Positions 10,068-21,845 of a stretch of 64,000 bases of DNA are shown one piece after another. Both the position numbers and the translations under genes were made by a program. The stretch comes from Nymphaea colorata. Lineage: Eukaryota; Streptophyta; Magnoliopsida; Nymphaeales; Nymphaeaceae. Location: NCBI RefSeq assembly GCF_008831285.2, contig NC_045140.1, forward strand, positions 10,538,505 to 10,602,504, read 5' to 3'. The notes under the pieces are model-generated. The model made no database searches. It was not told the DNA's origin and saw only the letters and a program-made list of their open reading frames with translations. How positions within the stretch are numbered: position 1 is the stretch's first letter; each line of letters opens with the position of its first letter.

Positions 10068-12554
10068 TATAACTTTAAAGAAAGTAGATTTGCATGTTAC
10101 AGGGGGAGAGGAGAAAGCGTCTTCCCTTATCCCCTTTTTTGGCAGCACCCCGAAATGTTTTTATAGGAGTCAGAGGAATACATAGAGCTACAAAATTTTG
10201 GCCGAAAGACACTTGAGTCATCGACTTGGGTTCAGTGTAGATGTCAAAGGTGGCTGGATCTGGGTCTACCTTCAATCCCAATGAAACATTGTACACCAGC
10301 CCACATGTTAGATCTGTTGAAACTCTGGAGATGTATAAACTCGTTCGGTAACTTTAGCCTTCATTATTATTGTTTTTACTATGAAAATGTAGTGTGCCCA
10401 TAGTAAGTTCTGACGCTTCCTTGAAACCAATTTGACATTTCAATCTAAAAGAAGACAACCACTTCTGCTAGCTGCAGCTTAGTCTAATCAGATGACAATC
10501 TGAAATTGTTAATAAAAAACTGAAAAAGTGTGACTCTTATGTCAGACTTTAAATATATGTGATCTGCAGTTCTTACTTTCATATAAATCATTAGGTTTTC
10601 TTGTTAGACGTGGTTGCTTTTCAACATGGGCATATGCGGCGATGCCACATCAGATCCATAAATTTAAGATCCAAGGTTGGTAGGTGAACATTATATTCAA
10701 TTTCTAAAAATAAGAAGCATCTTATAAGCCTCTAGTGTTATATTCTCTTCTCACCACTGAAAGTCAAAAGCTTTGGAAGAAAGCGAGAACTTTGCCTCAT
10801 TTTTTGAAAGAACTGGAATCTGAGTGACGAATGGTCAATTTCAACTAATCATTTACAGAAGCCAGTCAGAGCCCCTAGCTATTAATTACTAGTTATTCTT
10901 GAAATTCAAAGTTTTGAATTTTGGGCAGAACTGTGAGGACAAAGTCAAGCGTGCATGAATTATTAACAGTTTTCTCAATCTGTGACGCGAAAGTGTGTAA
11001 CTTAAAATCCCCTCGCTCACTTTCAAAAAGCACCATTGACATGGTTTTAGCCACCAGCAACCAATACCTCCAAGACCCATTTATGTTCACATCAAATGTC
11101 TTTTTCTAGCTGAAAACTATTTTATAAATAGAAGTGATGATTTTTAAGGCTGCTTCTTCTCTTCCGCCCTCGTCTCATTTGTTTGAGGAGAATTGCAAAA
11201 CGCTATCATCCTCCATATGAAGCAGATATGAGTCGTCTGTTTTTGACAGAAGACACGCTAAGTTGAGTTCAACGTTGATCTTTATAATCAATAAATAGCA
11301 GAGCTCACAACGGACATCTCTCGACTTCTACAATAGCCATAGTTGCGGCATCCTGTAGTAACTTGTATTATGCACTTAATTTTTGGAACAGAAACTATGT
11401 AAAGCAGACTCTTCTGAAAGGTAGAAGTACCCGTTTCAAACACAACACAACACCAATGGTGGTACGAGAGATAAGATATGACAGACTCAATTTTTGTAAA
11501 TTTTTGGTATAATTTTATATTTAAATATGTTTTTTTTATCTAATTTAGCATTTCGTTCAGTAATATATATTTTATAAATGTAAACAAAGAATTTTTGTTT
11601 GTCTAACCATATTTTTTATACCCAATTTTTTTAAAAGTACTCCACACCCACACCCATACCAGCATTTGACGCCGTATCTAGCATCCATTTGACATAGGCA
11701 TAACCTTTCTCTTGAATTCTGGAGATTTATGTGCAGCTTCAACGAGTCATGGTTCTAAATAGAGTTCAGAAGCCATCAATAGCTCAGTCTCTTGCCTCAC
11801 GATCGAGATTTGGATTTCAAAATGTTCCCCAGCTTGGTGGACGAGTTTAGTGTGTTTGGTGTTCATTGATTGGAATTTTTTTTTTGGATTAAGGTTCAAG
11901 ATAAACTTATTCATTGATTACGTGGTGTTAATTAATGGCCACTTGTGGATACATATAGTCAATTTCTTAATTCCACAAGTGGGTATGAATTCCAAGCTCA
12001 TGCTTAGCTAGAGCTGCAGAGTTCTTGCTTATCTAATCCTATTAGACATAGCAAAAGCGTAGATGAGCTTGACAATGGAGGTTTCAAACTCCAAAGCAGT
12101 TTCTTAGCAGAGGCAATGCTAGTGAAGAACGAGCCTTCCACCAGCTAATTTAATGGTGCCCTCAGCATCGTATTCTTATGCATTCTCTGTTCTCTCAATC
12201 TTGCCTCTTATGAGAAATCTTGTTCCTGTTGTAAATATCAGTACACATTGGTTTGTATCAGCCGATATGCATCATACTGTCCCTTCCCTGCAGCTTGGCA
12301 GGGGGGTGATTCAATCCTTGTACGATTCGGCCGACATGAGCCGATGCAAAACTAAGTGTATTACTAATATAAGTTGTTTCTGTTTTATGAAACACATTGA
12401 AAAGTATTGTATGACTTAATGTTATGAAATGACATTATGTAACTGTTCCATGAATACTGACCACACATTGAGGTAAATTCATGAAACACATAAAAAAATA
12501 TTATATGAATCAGCTTTATGAAACTATTTATAACTATTTCATTTGCCAAACCCC
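10068..12554. other. intergenic DNA, no gene seen
   Basis: AT-rich, about 2.5 kb. Frames of 60-90 residues (10075, 10889-11109, 12153) have no motif, no plausible splice context and overlap one another on opposite strands. Only low-order repeats are visible. Confidence 0.5.
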
Positions 12555-12722
12555 TTAAGAGCTTGTTTGATATAGTGACACTGTGTTTCTGTCCCATGAA
12601 TTTGTTCTAAAAAATGGGGTAGACACATAGAACATTATAACAAGTGTTTAATGAATCTATTTCATTTTTTGGGTCAAATTTGTGGGACAGTAACAATATG
12701 TTACTCTCGCCAAACAACCACT
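12555..12722. mobile_element. candidate TIR element, CTTGTTTGATATAGTGACA type
   Basis: The left end GAGCTTGTTTGATATAGTGA pairs imperfectly with the right end TGTTACTCTCGCCAAACAAC. Inner arms also pair (GTTTCTGTCCCATGAA against TTTGTGGGACAGTAAC). Length is about 170 bp with no coding capacity. No target duplication was identified, so the superfamily is open. Confidence 0.4.
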
Positions 12723-14880
12723 AAAGTAAAGTTTTAACAAATTTTTTTACAATAAAAATAATTTTTGAATCTGCATTTAGCTTAGAGAGTTCATATGCAT
12801 ATCTCTTATTCGGTTCCTTGAGTACTGGGATCAATTAATGGGCCTCAATGTTTTAGATTTAGAGCCCCTTTTTTTATCCCACTTTTTCTTTCATACGATC
12901 AACTTTCATGGAACCACAGATGGATAGATGGATATACTCGCAGTTGAAGGCTAAGCTAGTGACTAATTATAGGCAATGTGGATACGGTAGATACTTTAGT
13001 ATCCTTATCTGCTTGAACGTGTTCACCTACTTCAGAGATGAATATGAGGAAACAGGCTGCTTGAGAACACATCAATTTAATATCTTTCTAGAGCAAAAGG
13101 CTGTTAGTGTCAATATGCCAAGCAGTGGACAAAGTCAAGTCAAAAGGACAAGCATGCTTTGAAAATCAAACCAAGTGTTTCTAATCATGTGAAAATAAGC
13201 CCAATGTCCTAGGAGAAGAACATGCAAGCAGTACTAGAGAACTTGCCAGACATTCATTTTATAAAACTCTGCCCCAGCAAGTGCATGCCTTGGGGGATAA
13301 AGATTGACAATGTAACCCCTTGTTCATACCTTTCCTACATGCTGAATGATGAGATCGAGCTGCTCAAAGTTTAGCTGGTACATTCCGTCCTATTTGTTAG
13401 GTTAAAGCCAACGGAAGTTATTAAATCTATGTGATCACTTTGAACCAGGGGGCGAAACTAGAAATTTTTTGTTGGGCCGAATAGCATTTTCAAAATTTGT
13501 ATGGAGCCCGAAGAATATTTTTCATGGTTTTTACATTGGCCAAATACAAGTGTTCAAAAATATATATATATTTTTTCCCCTAAAATGTGAGGGGCACCCC
13601 TGCATTGATCAACATCCAATATCTTTTGCAAGCATTGCTAGTGAATTTGAGCTGCCATTTGCACAAGTATGTGGATATATATAAAGTTGGCTTACTGACC
13701 GCTTTCTAGTTAAATCATTTCTTTTGAGCCGAATCTATTAAACCAACCTAGAACCCTTGTAAAAAGGCTTGCAATGAGTGTGCTTTCTAAGCTCATAAAG
13801 GGAGATCAAATGACAGGTTAGTTTGCTTGAATATGAACGGAGAAAGTTCGAGATAAGTTCTGAACCCATTTTAATTAGCACCCAGCAGAAGTGGATTCTA
13901 ACAAAACCAAGCTAGTCAGCATGACTCAAGTTCAACTTGAAAATAAAGACCGAAATACAAGCCTAAACAACACTTTCAAGCTCAACTATAGCCAAGTCAA
14001 ACTGGGTTTTGGGAGCTCAAAGGCAAGCTAATTAACAAAAAGAGGAGTTGGAGTTTGAATTCTATAAATCTTAACGATTCTAAATAGCTGAATATTCAAC
14101 AATGAGCAACTAGCGAAGAAGAGATTATATTAAAGTTGTAAAAATCAACAATGTAACGCCTGTTTTAGACTATCCGTTTTTTGAAAATAAAGTAGAAACA
14201 AACTTGGACTAACCTTTGTTTCTTGCCCTGCATAAAGTTTTCAAAATAAAGGGCATCCCAGTCCTTTGCGAAGGTTAAAATCCACGACCGTCCTTCAAGT
14301 CAAACCTCGACAAAGGGGACGTCCATTACCCTATGGAACCGTGCCATCTGGGGTATGTGATCTCAATGGGAAGGCTACCACTCTTTTTAAAAACAAGCAA
14401 AAGGAATAAAAATGTGGAAGAAAACGTAAAACAGCAGGTGGAGTGCCCTACGGCAATGTGCTCTTCTCGGGGACGACGCCACTAAAAAATGACTGGTTCA
14501 TGACACACAACCCTAAGCCCATGGTGGGTGGCCACCAACTTTCAGACTGGCAGTGCGTGCATGGCGGCAGACCGGCGCTAAGCACTCGTATCTTCCATTC
14601 CACGCATTCATACCCGCAGGCATCCCCTTACCATCATCGTTTCATGTCACACCAACAGTACTGCCCTTTTAAAGAGTTGAACTCTTTCCGGTCATCTGTC
14701 TGTTATTGCTTAATCATAAACAGATGACACAGGCGTGTCATAGCTTCAACTTTTTTTTTTTTTTTTGAAGAAACTAAATCCTGCCACAGTGTTTCCTGCA
14801 TTATATTATTCATAAACAGCAGAAGCAGACTAGAAAAAGAGAGCTTTTGTCTCCAGTTTGACCAAGATCGATTCCTTGGT
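12723..14880. other. intergenic DNA and upstream region of the peptide gene
   Basis: No gene is supported. A MITE-like start CAGGGGGCGAAACTAG lies at 13446, similar to the family-1 ends, but no matching right end was found. 13820-14020 is rich in TCAAGCTC/TTCAACTT words. 14200-14880 directly precedes the peptide hormone gene and should hold its promoter; a frame at 14443-14727 has no motif and is not called. Confidence 0.45.
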
Positions 14881-14881
14881 C

Positions 14882-14888
14882 TATAAAA
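14882..14888 (+). promoter_or_regulatory. TATA box of the GOLVEN/RGF peptide gene
   Basis: TATAAAA lies 59 bases upstream of the ATG at 14947, preceded by GATTCCTTGGTC and followed by a pyrimidine-rich leader. A plant transcription start is expected about 30 bases downstream, near 14912-14918, giving a 5' UTR of roughly 30-35 bases. Confidence 0.6.
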
Positions 14889-14946
14889 GCCTTTCTTCCG
14901 TCTTGCTGATCCTTCTCTTTTGTTGATCTTCTAGTAAGAAGAAGTC

Positions 14947-16039
14947 ATGGGTGGGCTTTACAGGCTGATAATAATGCTGTACTTTTCTCTGATCCTCAGT
15001 TTTGCTGCTCTTTGTGCCTTTGCTCTAGAAATCCAAAATGGTACGCGCCGCGCTTTCTGCAACTGAGTTGTACATTTTGTTCTTGATGTTGTTGGTGAAG
15101 ATGGCACTGTTGTTTCTGCTAAACGAATGTGGAAGCTGATGGTTTTGTTATCTGTAATGCTTCAATGCAGATCAGGTCAGGGTGACAAGAAGCGGGAAGT
15201 ACTTGAAAATTCAACCTATGCTGCTGCAGGTGTGTGCCTAATTGTGTTTGTGTGTCTGTATGTAAAGTTGTGTCAAAATTAAGGAGACTAACTTACGCAA
15301 GCTAGAAGATTAAATTTGAGTAGGATTTCCTTGTTCACAACTTCAAAAAGCTATTTCAAAAACTTAGGAGAATTGAAAGGAATCGATTACAGTTAGAGCA
15401 CTTGCGCCCTTTATAGAAATAGAAAAATCTCAAGCTAAAAGAAACTTTTACATAAGAAAAGTTCTACAGGAGCTTGTATGAATCGTTTTACAAATAAAAA
15501 AGGAGAAAAGGGGGAGGTAAGAAGATGGAGGAATCTGTAACCTCAACTTCCAAGGATGGGAGAAATCTACCATACGGCAAGCTTTCCACTAGAAACTCTT
15601 TCATGGAAATTTCTCCCTTTTTGGGGACCTTGACAAAAAAAAATTGGTGTTTTCGTTTTCTCTCTCATTTCAAAGAAAGCAGTGTGCTTCTTTTAGTGTC
15701 TGGTTTAGCGGCGGGGAGTTTCAGCATTTACCACCTTCTGTGTAGCTAATTTTGGAGTTTCTTCGATTGCAGAGTCGTTCAAGTGGAAGGAAATGGTTGA
15801 AATCAAAGACGATGGTGGGCTTTAAAACGAAGACAGAGACGGAGAAGATGAAGCAAGCAGATCAAATGAAAGATGGGCCTTCAAAGATTTCAGGTGCCGA
15901 CCATTCTAATGGAAAGAAGGGCCATTGTTGCAATTTGAGTAACAAGCGTCTAGTTCCTAGGAAGGTCAAGCCGGTTGGTTTTGCATCATTTAGTGCTGAT
16001 TACCGTGGTCCAATGACACACCAACCCAAGCATAACTGA
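14947..16039 (+). CDS. GOLVEN/RGF/CLEL secreted peptide precursor, 3 exons
   Basis: Precursor of a secreted, probably tyrosine-sulfated peptide of the RGF/GOLVEN/CLEL family, which in other plants signals through LRR receptor kinases to control root meristem size and gravitropism. Exons 14947-15040, 15171-15229 and 15773-16039 join in phase through consensus GT/AG introns (GTACGC...TGCAG; GTGTGT...TTGCAG) into 139 residues. Residues 1-28 are a signal peptide with a hydrophobic core (LIIMLYFSLILSFAALCAFA). The middle is lysine-rich and variable with a CC pair. The last 13 residues, DYRGPMTHQPKHN, fit the family pattern: DY for sulfation, proline-rich middle, HN terminus. The HQP in place of the usual HPP or KPP is a variation. 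TATA box and ATG context support the start. Exon joining is inferred by eye; cDNA would settle it. Confidence 0.85.
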
Positions 16040-16735
16040 GGGAGTTGCATGCTTTCGCATTCAACTCACTAGCTAATTGCTTGCTAGTATCGTATACACA
16101 ACATGTTCATGAGCAAAACAAAAAGAAAGAGAAAGGAAGCAGTGGGATCAATACTATAGATTGTATGTATCTTGTCGAATTTTGGCACTTAAGCTTTTCA
16201 AAGGAGTTCTTATACTGAAAAAAAAAAATTACCATTCATTGTTAATGGATTCTGCCAATCATTCTTCGGTTAAGTCAATATGTCATCCCTATGGAAGCTA
16301 AAGATCTGGGCAGCAATTTAGCTTTTGCAGCTAAATATTTCGGATGTAATCATTTTAGATCCGGTACCATATATGATGGAAAATGGTAAATATGAATTGG
16401 GGATGTGGGTGTTAGAGAGGACTAAAGGCGGCTTATGGTTTTTCCTTTGAATACTTGGGTTTTTAAATGCAGGAAAAGCCATGAAAGCAACAATAAGCTA
16501 TTTGGGAGGTTCTGATTCAGGAGAAGGCTCTTATTTTTTTCACAAAAGAGAGGTAAAAGTTCTTCCTCGTCTCTACTTTTGGCAAACCCATCTCTCTCAT
16601 TCTCTCTCTCTCTCTCTCTCTCTCTGTCCCTCTCTCTCTCAGGGAGACAAGACATTATGTTGAAAAGTTTTCTGAAAATTCTCTGCCCCTCTCCCAGCAA
16701 CTTGAGCTTAACGTGGTTTTCCTGGTGCACCACAG
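16040..16735. other. spacer between the two peptide exons, with (TC)n tract
   Basis: Holds the 3' UTR of the upstream gene and, at 16598-16640, a (TC)n microsatellite. I searched it for a signal-peptide exon for the downstream peptide and found none: ATGs at 16142-16481 lead to short frames without a hydrophobic run. A minus-strand 114-residue frame over the tract is low-complexity RE repeats. Confidence 0.5.
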
Positions 16736-17014
16736 TCTGCAAGTAGGTCGCACATTTTGAGGACACTGAGCTCTATCAGGAGCAGCCATCATGAGCCACC
16801 TCTCTACTATCATGAGTTCAGAATTCGAAAGCATAGGAAATCGGCCTTCTCTGGAAGCTCTGCAATTCCTCTCCACACCAACCCTACGCTGAGCGAGAGT
16901 GGCATCGAAGAGGAGGACGGTTCCATGTTTAACATGGATTACAATCACTGCCCCCACCATAAGCCTCCAATCAACAACGCACAGCCTCGAAGTTTAAGGC
17001 TCTGCCGCCCCTAG
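16736..17014 (+). CDS. second GOLVEN/RGF-like terminal exon
   Basis: An open frame bounded upstream by a stop at 16709-16711 and a likely splice acceptor CCACAG at 16730-16735. It has no ATG at its head (TTG at 16757). Near its end MDYNHCPHHKPPINN is preceded by acidic EEEDGSMFN. GOLVEN/RGF peptides read like DYxxPHRKPPIHN, often after an acidic stretch; here PHHKPPINN matches in 7 of 9 positions, with one extra residue between DY and P and about 13 residues after it. It begins in phase 0, as does exon 3 of the upstream gene, so it may be an alternative last exon of that gene, the last exon of a second gene whose first exon I cannot see, or a relic. Confidence 0.5.
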   Translation, partial: SASRSHILRTLSSIRSSHHEPPLYYHEFRIRKHRKSAFSGSSAIPLHTNPTLSESGIEEEDGSMFNMDYNHCPHHKPPINNAQPRSLRLCRP

Positions 17015-18125
17015 ATGTAGATCACCAATGTAGAAAAACAAAGTATGATAATCTTCTATTTCATTTTAGACTATGGATTTTCTTTATTAATAGTAAACGA
17101 TACATATGTAGAATGATATAGGGAGTACAACATCTCCACTCTGTTCAGCGTAGCTAAACAAGAACCTCCAGAATTAAGCATGCCACTCGTGTCCTACCTG
17201 TACCAGAGAGTTTACACTACAGGAACAGCGAGGGTTCGACCAAGTGCTGCAAGGTCACACATTGCACAGTACTTTAATGGGGAGGAAGGTACGCTAGTGC
17301 TTTGTTTGAGTACGTACTAGATGTTCTCTCCCCTACAGTATCTCCATCTAACAAGGTTTGACCGCATTCAAGAAGTTGAAAAAGTTCGACTGTGGAGTTT
17401 ACTTTGTAAAAACAATGTTTTCAGAGCAAAATTTTCAGTGTTTGGTGCCAAGATGTATATTAGAGATAACTATCTCTCCCGAAAGCTCCCAAGGTAGTGT
17501 TTGAAAAGCAGCGAAATTCTTTTAGGGTACACTTTGGTAAAAGAAACTTTTCCAGGGAAACAAAGTCTAACCCTGTTAATTTGTTATAGCTTGAAAACAT
17601 TTCACCCTCTCGTAGAAGCGAGATAATGTTTTTTTTTTCCACTTACGATTCTTGCTCCCCACATGTTAATTTTTAATTTTTTCAGTTATTTCTTTGACAA
17701 ATTCTGTTATGTTTAATTAACTTCGGAGGCAATTTAAATTTGCATCTTTTTTCTCATTGGAGAAACTGATGTGATGATTTGGTGGATCATTCCAGAGAAT
17801 CTACCTTCTCAGTATGTGTGCGTATGGTCAATCGGACTAATTGCGGGTTTTGTTTGATGGCATTTTCTTAGATAATTCCAGATACAAACTCCGGCTTCAC
17901 ACATATATATTCCCATTCCCTCTCAGAGTTTGTAGACCGCACGATTAACATTGCATTACTAGCTGCTTACACTCTCTCTTCACCATTTATTTAATCTATA
18001 TTATAAGTCATATTTAAAATGATTAGAGAAGATGAAGGCACCAAGATGTTGGAAAACTAGACATCATAGACTCACCTATGACATGTATGCTCAATTTTAA
18101 AAATTAAATCCTTGCTCAGACATTG
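17015..18125. other. intergenic DNA, no gene seen
   Basis: AT-rich. The stretch after 17015 may hold the 3' UTR and poly(A) signal of the second peptide exon. A 60-residue minus-strand frame at 17460 has no motif. Confidence 0.5.
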
Positions 18126-18126
18126 C

Positions 18127-18197
<71 letters not shown>
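18126..18197. repeat. long (TA)n microsatellite
   Basis: About 70 bases of TA repeats with one CA interruption near 18145, followed by a shorter (TA)n at about 18258-18273. Confidence 0.95.
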
Positions 18198-18199
<2 letters not shown>

Positions 18200-18354
18200 T
18201 TTATATGCTTTGACATCTCACACATGAAGCTCAGTGACCAAAGATATCCAAGTCCTATATATATATATATATATACACACGTTTTTTTTTTAAAAATCTA
18301 TAAAATGACTATAATTGCTGACCAAAGTTCATACATCTTCTGAAAAGGCCCACC

Positions 18355-18377
18355 GGGGGGGGGGGGGGGGGGGGGGG
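18355..18377. repeat. poly-G tract, 23 bases
   Basis: An uninterrupted run of 23 G. Such runs are rare in AT-rich plant DNA; this one could form quadruplex structure and is also a place where read errors are likely. It borders GATCAGGGTTCGAG, and its exact length should be treated with caution. Confidence 0.85.
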
Positions 18378-18585
18378 ATCAGGGTTCGAGATTAAGTTGA
18401 AAAGTCAAGCCAGGCTCGATCTTGGGGTGGGGGTGTCCCAATAGTGGCATGGTGCGAAAGGCCTTTCCCAGCACTTAGGTGGCCCTTTTTCCAGATTCGC
18501 CCTGAATATATGTCGAGGTTTTATACTCCTACAATAAACAATGGCAGACTAACAGGGTTTTAATGTAAAATACGAGGATATGTGG

Positions 18586-18776
18586 GATGAGCCCGGATAC
18601 CATAACTAAATAAATCAGAGAAAGAGAGAGAGAGCAAGGTTGACATGGTTCCACTTAGTATGAGCCTACATCCATGGCCAGAACACACACAAAGAGAGAG
18701 AGAGAGAGGGAGATGATCATAACATGCTGTGCCTGGTCCTATATATCATGCCTACAACTTGACGATGGACTTACAT
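18586..18776 (-). repeat. possible copia LTR with PBS-like word (relic A)
   Basis: Downstream of the copia A polyprotein end on the minus strand lies a stretch with CT-rich tracts and, at its end, TGGTATCCGGGCTC (minus strand, about 18588-18601). This resembles the methionine initiator tRNA primer site TGGTATCAGAGC that follows copia 5' LTRs. An LTR followed by a primer site here would mean a recombined or tandem LTR. The border does not end in CA, so the call is weak. Confidence 0.3.
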
Positions 18777-20301
18777 TCAAAAGAAAACATCTTCTATCAA
18801 CAATAAGCTGATTTTTATCAAATTTTTCGTCACAGGGAAGACATGTCTTCCATTATCTTCAAATTTATTTCTTTTATCTTCATCTTCAACCCCATGCTGA
18901 ATATTATTGCTTTCATTAGAAAGACCGTGATCTCTTTCTTTGCATGAGGAAATATTCTCTTGCTTGACACAACTTATTCCCTTGTTTATTGGTCCATTTG
19001 GATCAGTACTCCACCTGAAGTCCAGCCTGGGCTGTAGATCGAGCTTGCACTTGAGTCTATTGAACCTCGCCTTTTCCAAGGTCTTGGTAAAAATGTCAAC
19101 AATGTTTCAGTTTGAATATATGTGTCATCAGCTGTCCTGGTGAAACTCTTTTCCAAACATAATGAAGTTTAGGGTAGGCGGTTCAGGTCATGGACTCGTG
19201 GCAGGCTGCTTCTAGGCTCAGTTGCAAGCAAAAAGCACTCCTTTCAATCTGATCTTGAGTACATACATGTCAGGGTTGGTATATATGCGATTTGGGTATA
19301 TTCACTTCTATTGTGAAAAACAAGATTTTCCATCACATGATGGGAGCTCTTGTTGTCATAATATAAAACAAGAACTTTGAGATCTAATGCTAATGTTTTT
19401 TATTAACAATTGGATCCAAGTTAAACTCTACCATATTCGACGCCATAGCCTTGTATTCGGCCTCAACACTAGAACAAGCCGTACTATTTTGCTTATTTGC
19501 TCTCCTTGAAACACAATTTGCTCCAAGAAAAACACAAAACCTTGTCGTTGATCTCCTGGTTTGGGAGTATCCAGCCCAATTGGAGTCCAAAATGACATAC
19601 AGAACCAATGAACTTTGAGATAAAATGTGAAGACCCTTATGCATGATACCTTTTATGTACCTCATAATAATCTCAATTTGATAGTGTGCTTGTAAAGGCA
19701 GAGGCATGAATTGACTCACAAAGTTCATACTTCCGACCTAGAGTGTGTGTGATAATGCAAGTAGCCAATGATCTGTCTATAAAGAATGGGATCACTAAAT
19801 CAATTATTTTCATGCTTGGCCTTTGGCATCTTTGCCCTCATGGGAGTATTACTTGGCTTGTAATCTTGCATTTTTGCTCGTTCTAAAAGATCTTTGACAT
19901 ACTTTGATTGGTAAAGGAAGAGTGCTTGTGGTGTCCCTATTAATCTCTCTCGGGAAAATATTGAGCCGTCCAAGATCTTTCACCCAAAACTATTCACAGA
20001 ATTTGTCAAAAAAGGTTTTTACGAAAGAGTACTTCCAGTTAAAACCATATCATCAACATAAACAAGAAGAATAAGAGTTTTAGAACCTTGATTATAACAC
20101 AAGGATCAGCAATTCTGGACTCAAAACCATAGTTAAAAAGAAAACTACTTATGTATGCAAACGACACAGTGAAGCTTGCTTGAGCCTATGTACATAGAGC
20201 CAATTGGAGTTGGCAAACATAACCAGCTTTTTGCTGATCTTCATATCCCAAAAGTTTCCCTATGAAGACATCCTCATGAATGTTTGATTGATGAAAAATT
20301 A
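18777..20301 (-). pseudogene. Ty1/copia pol relic A (RT, RNase H, C-terminus)
   Basis: Minus-strand relic with many stops and shifts. In order: NIHEDVFIGKLLGYED (about 20235-20285; reverse transcriptase), LVYVDDMVL (about 20040), VKDLGRLNIF (about 19960), RYIKG with DSNWAGYSQTRRSTT...GANCVSR...SSVEAEYKAMA (19430-19700; RNase H), and FTK-LEKARFNRLKCKLDLQPRL (19000-19080; polyprotein C-terminus). It starts abruptly at the inner end of the gypsy half-element. It is not the missing 3' half of relic C, because both contain the VDD-to-KDLG part of RT. Confidence 0.85.
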
Positions 20302-21651
20302 AATTGCATGCTCGATGCGACTTCCTTCTTCATATTGTGCCAAAAGGCCACGACATGCCAACTCATTCACTGTGATGTAAAGCAGCAATGGTCTACCCAA
20401 CATCGAGGCTTTTAGAATTGGTGGATTTAAAAGGTATTTCTTGATCTTTTCAAATGACTATTGGCATTCAAAACCCCACTTAAACTTGATGCCTTTTCTC
20501 AAGAGCTGGTTGAATGGTTCGTATCTCATGGCTAGATTGGAAATGGAATGTCTGATAAACTGTATTCGCCCTTGCAAGCTTTGCAACTCCTTGATATTGG
20601 TAGGTGTTGGCATATCGATGATTGCTTTAGCTTTGATAAGATCCATCTTGATCACCCTCTTACTGACCATGAAACCCAAAAGTTTACCCGATTCAACCCC
20701 AAATACACATTTTTTGAGGCTTCAAACAAAACTTGTACTATAAGAGTCTCTCAAACACCTGGGCAAGGGTTTCAATATGGTCTTCTCTTGCCTTAGACTT
20801 GATCAATATGTCATCGACATATGCATCCATGATTTTGTGCATCTGGTCATAAAAGATAGCACCCATAGCTCTTTGATGAGTTACTCCAGCATTCTTCAAC
20901 CCAAACGACATCACCGTGTAACAAAAAGTGCCATAGGGTGTAGTAAAAGTGGTCTCAGGTTGATCCTTGATTGCTAATTTGATTTGGTTATATCCCGAAT
21001 ATCCGTCCATGAATGAGAACATGGCATGACCTGCAATACTGTCTACCAACAAATCAATATTTGGAAGTGGATAATAATCTTTCTGTGTGAGTTTGTTCAG
21101 GTCTTGAAAGTCGATGCAAAACCTGCCTTTGTCATTTTTATTGAGGACAACCACGACATTAGCCAACCATTCGGGTAATCGATAGTATGAATGAATTTTG
21201 CCTTTAGTAGGTACTCTAACCTTTCTTTTACAGGCCCTTCTAGTCGAGGATCAAGCTTGCGCAACTTCTGCTTAACTGCCTTGCAACTAGGATTTAAGGG
21301 CAAACGATGTTCAACCAACTAGGGGTCTAAGCCTTGCATATCTTCATATGTCCAAGCAAAAGCTTCTTCGTTACTTATAAGAAAGTCCACCAAACTTTTC
21401 TTCTCGTCCACTGACAAACTGTTATCAATTTGAAGGATTTTTGGATTCTCACTGGTTCCAATATTAATCTCTTCAATTGGATCATTAACTGAGGATGAGG
21501 GATGTTCTTGCTTCTGAATCTGTGTGAATTCTAGTAATTCAGACTCGGGTACTACCATAGATTCCGTTTTATTGACCATTTGTTTGACAAATTCTTTCTG
21601 GGGGGACTTTCGAAGAAAAGAAGAAACTAAGACATGTTGATTTCCGACATC
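20302..21651 (-). pseudogene. gypsy reverse transcriptase relic
   Basis: Homologous to 57968-59318. Visible blocks: GTSENPKILQIDNSLS at the N-terminus, DPRLEGPVKERLEYLLKAKF, FCIDFQDLNKLTQKDYYPLP, FSFMDGYSGYNQIKLA, the catalytic box AYVDDILIKSK at about 20815 and GFMVSKRVIKMDL. Stops and frameshifts at about 21165, 21318 and 20740 break it. The pyrimidine-rich acceptor-like CTTTACAGGATGTCGG before the first Met of the intact copy is kept here as CTTTACAGGATGTCGG-like sequence at 21644-21658. Confidence 0.9.
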
Positions 21652-21845
21652 CTGTAAAGAAGAGGATAAAGGAAAGAATTGGGCGAAATTAAAATTGACA
21701 ACAAAAGATCACTTGCATTCATAAAAAAAAGTTCTTAGTTCATAGAAGGGGGTCTTCCCATGAGATCAGACAAAAAGAAGTTTAAGATTACAAAATTCAT
21801 GCGAGGATTTAAAACAAAGGTGAATACTATCAGCTTACAAGATCT

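Noticed and set aside
9381-10300. Several overlapping frames of 65-108 residues on both strands
   Set aside because: No motif, mutual overlap, and they cross a tandem duplication and a purine-rich inverted-repeat element.
14443-14727. 94-residue frame upstream of the peptide gene
   Set aside because: No motif, and it lies in the expected promoter region.
16422-16960. Minus-strand frames of 114 and 101 residues
   Set aside because: They overlap the peptide exon on the other strand and contain an RERERE run from the (TC)n tract; no family motif.
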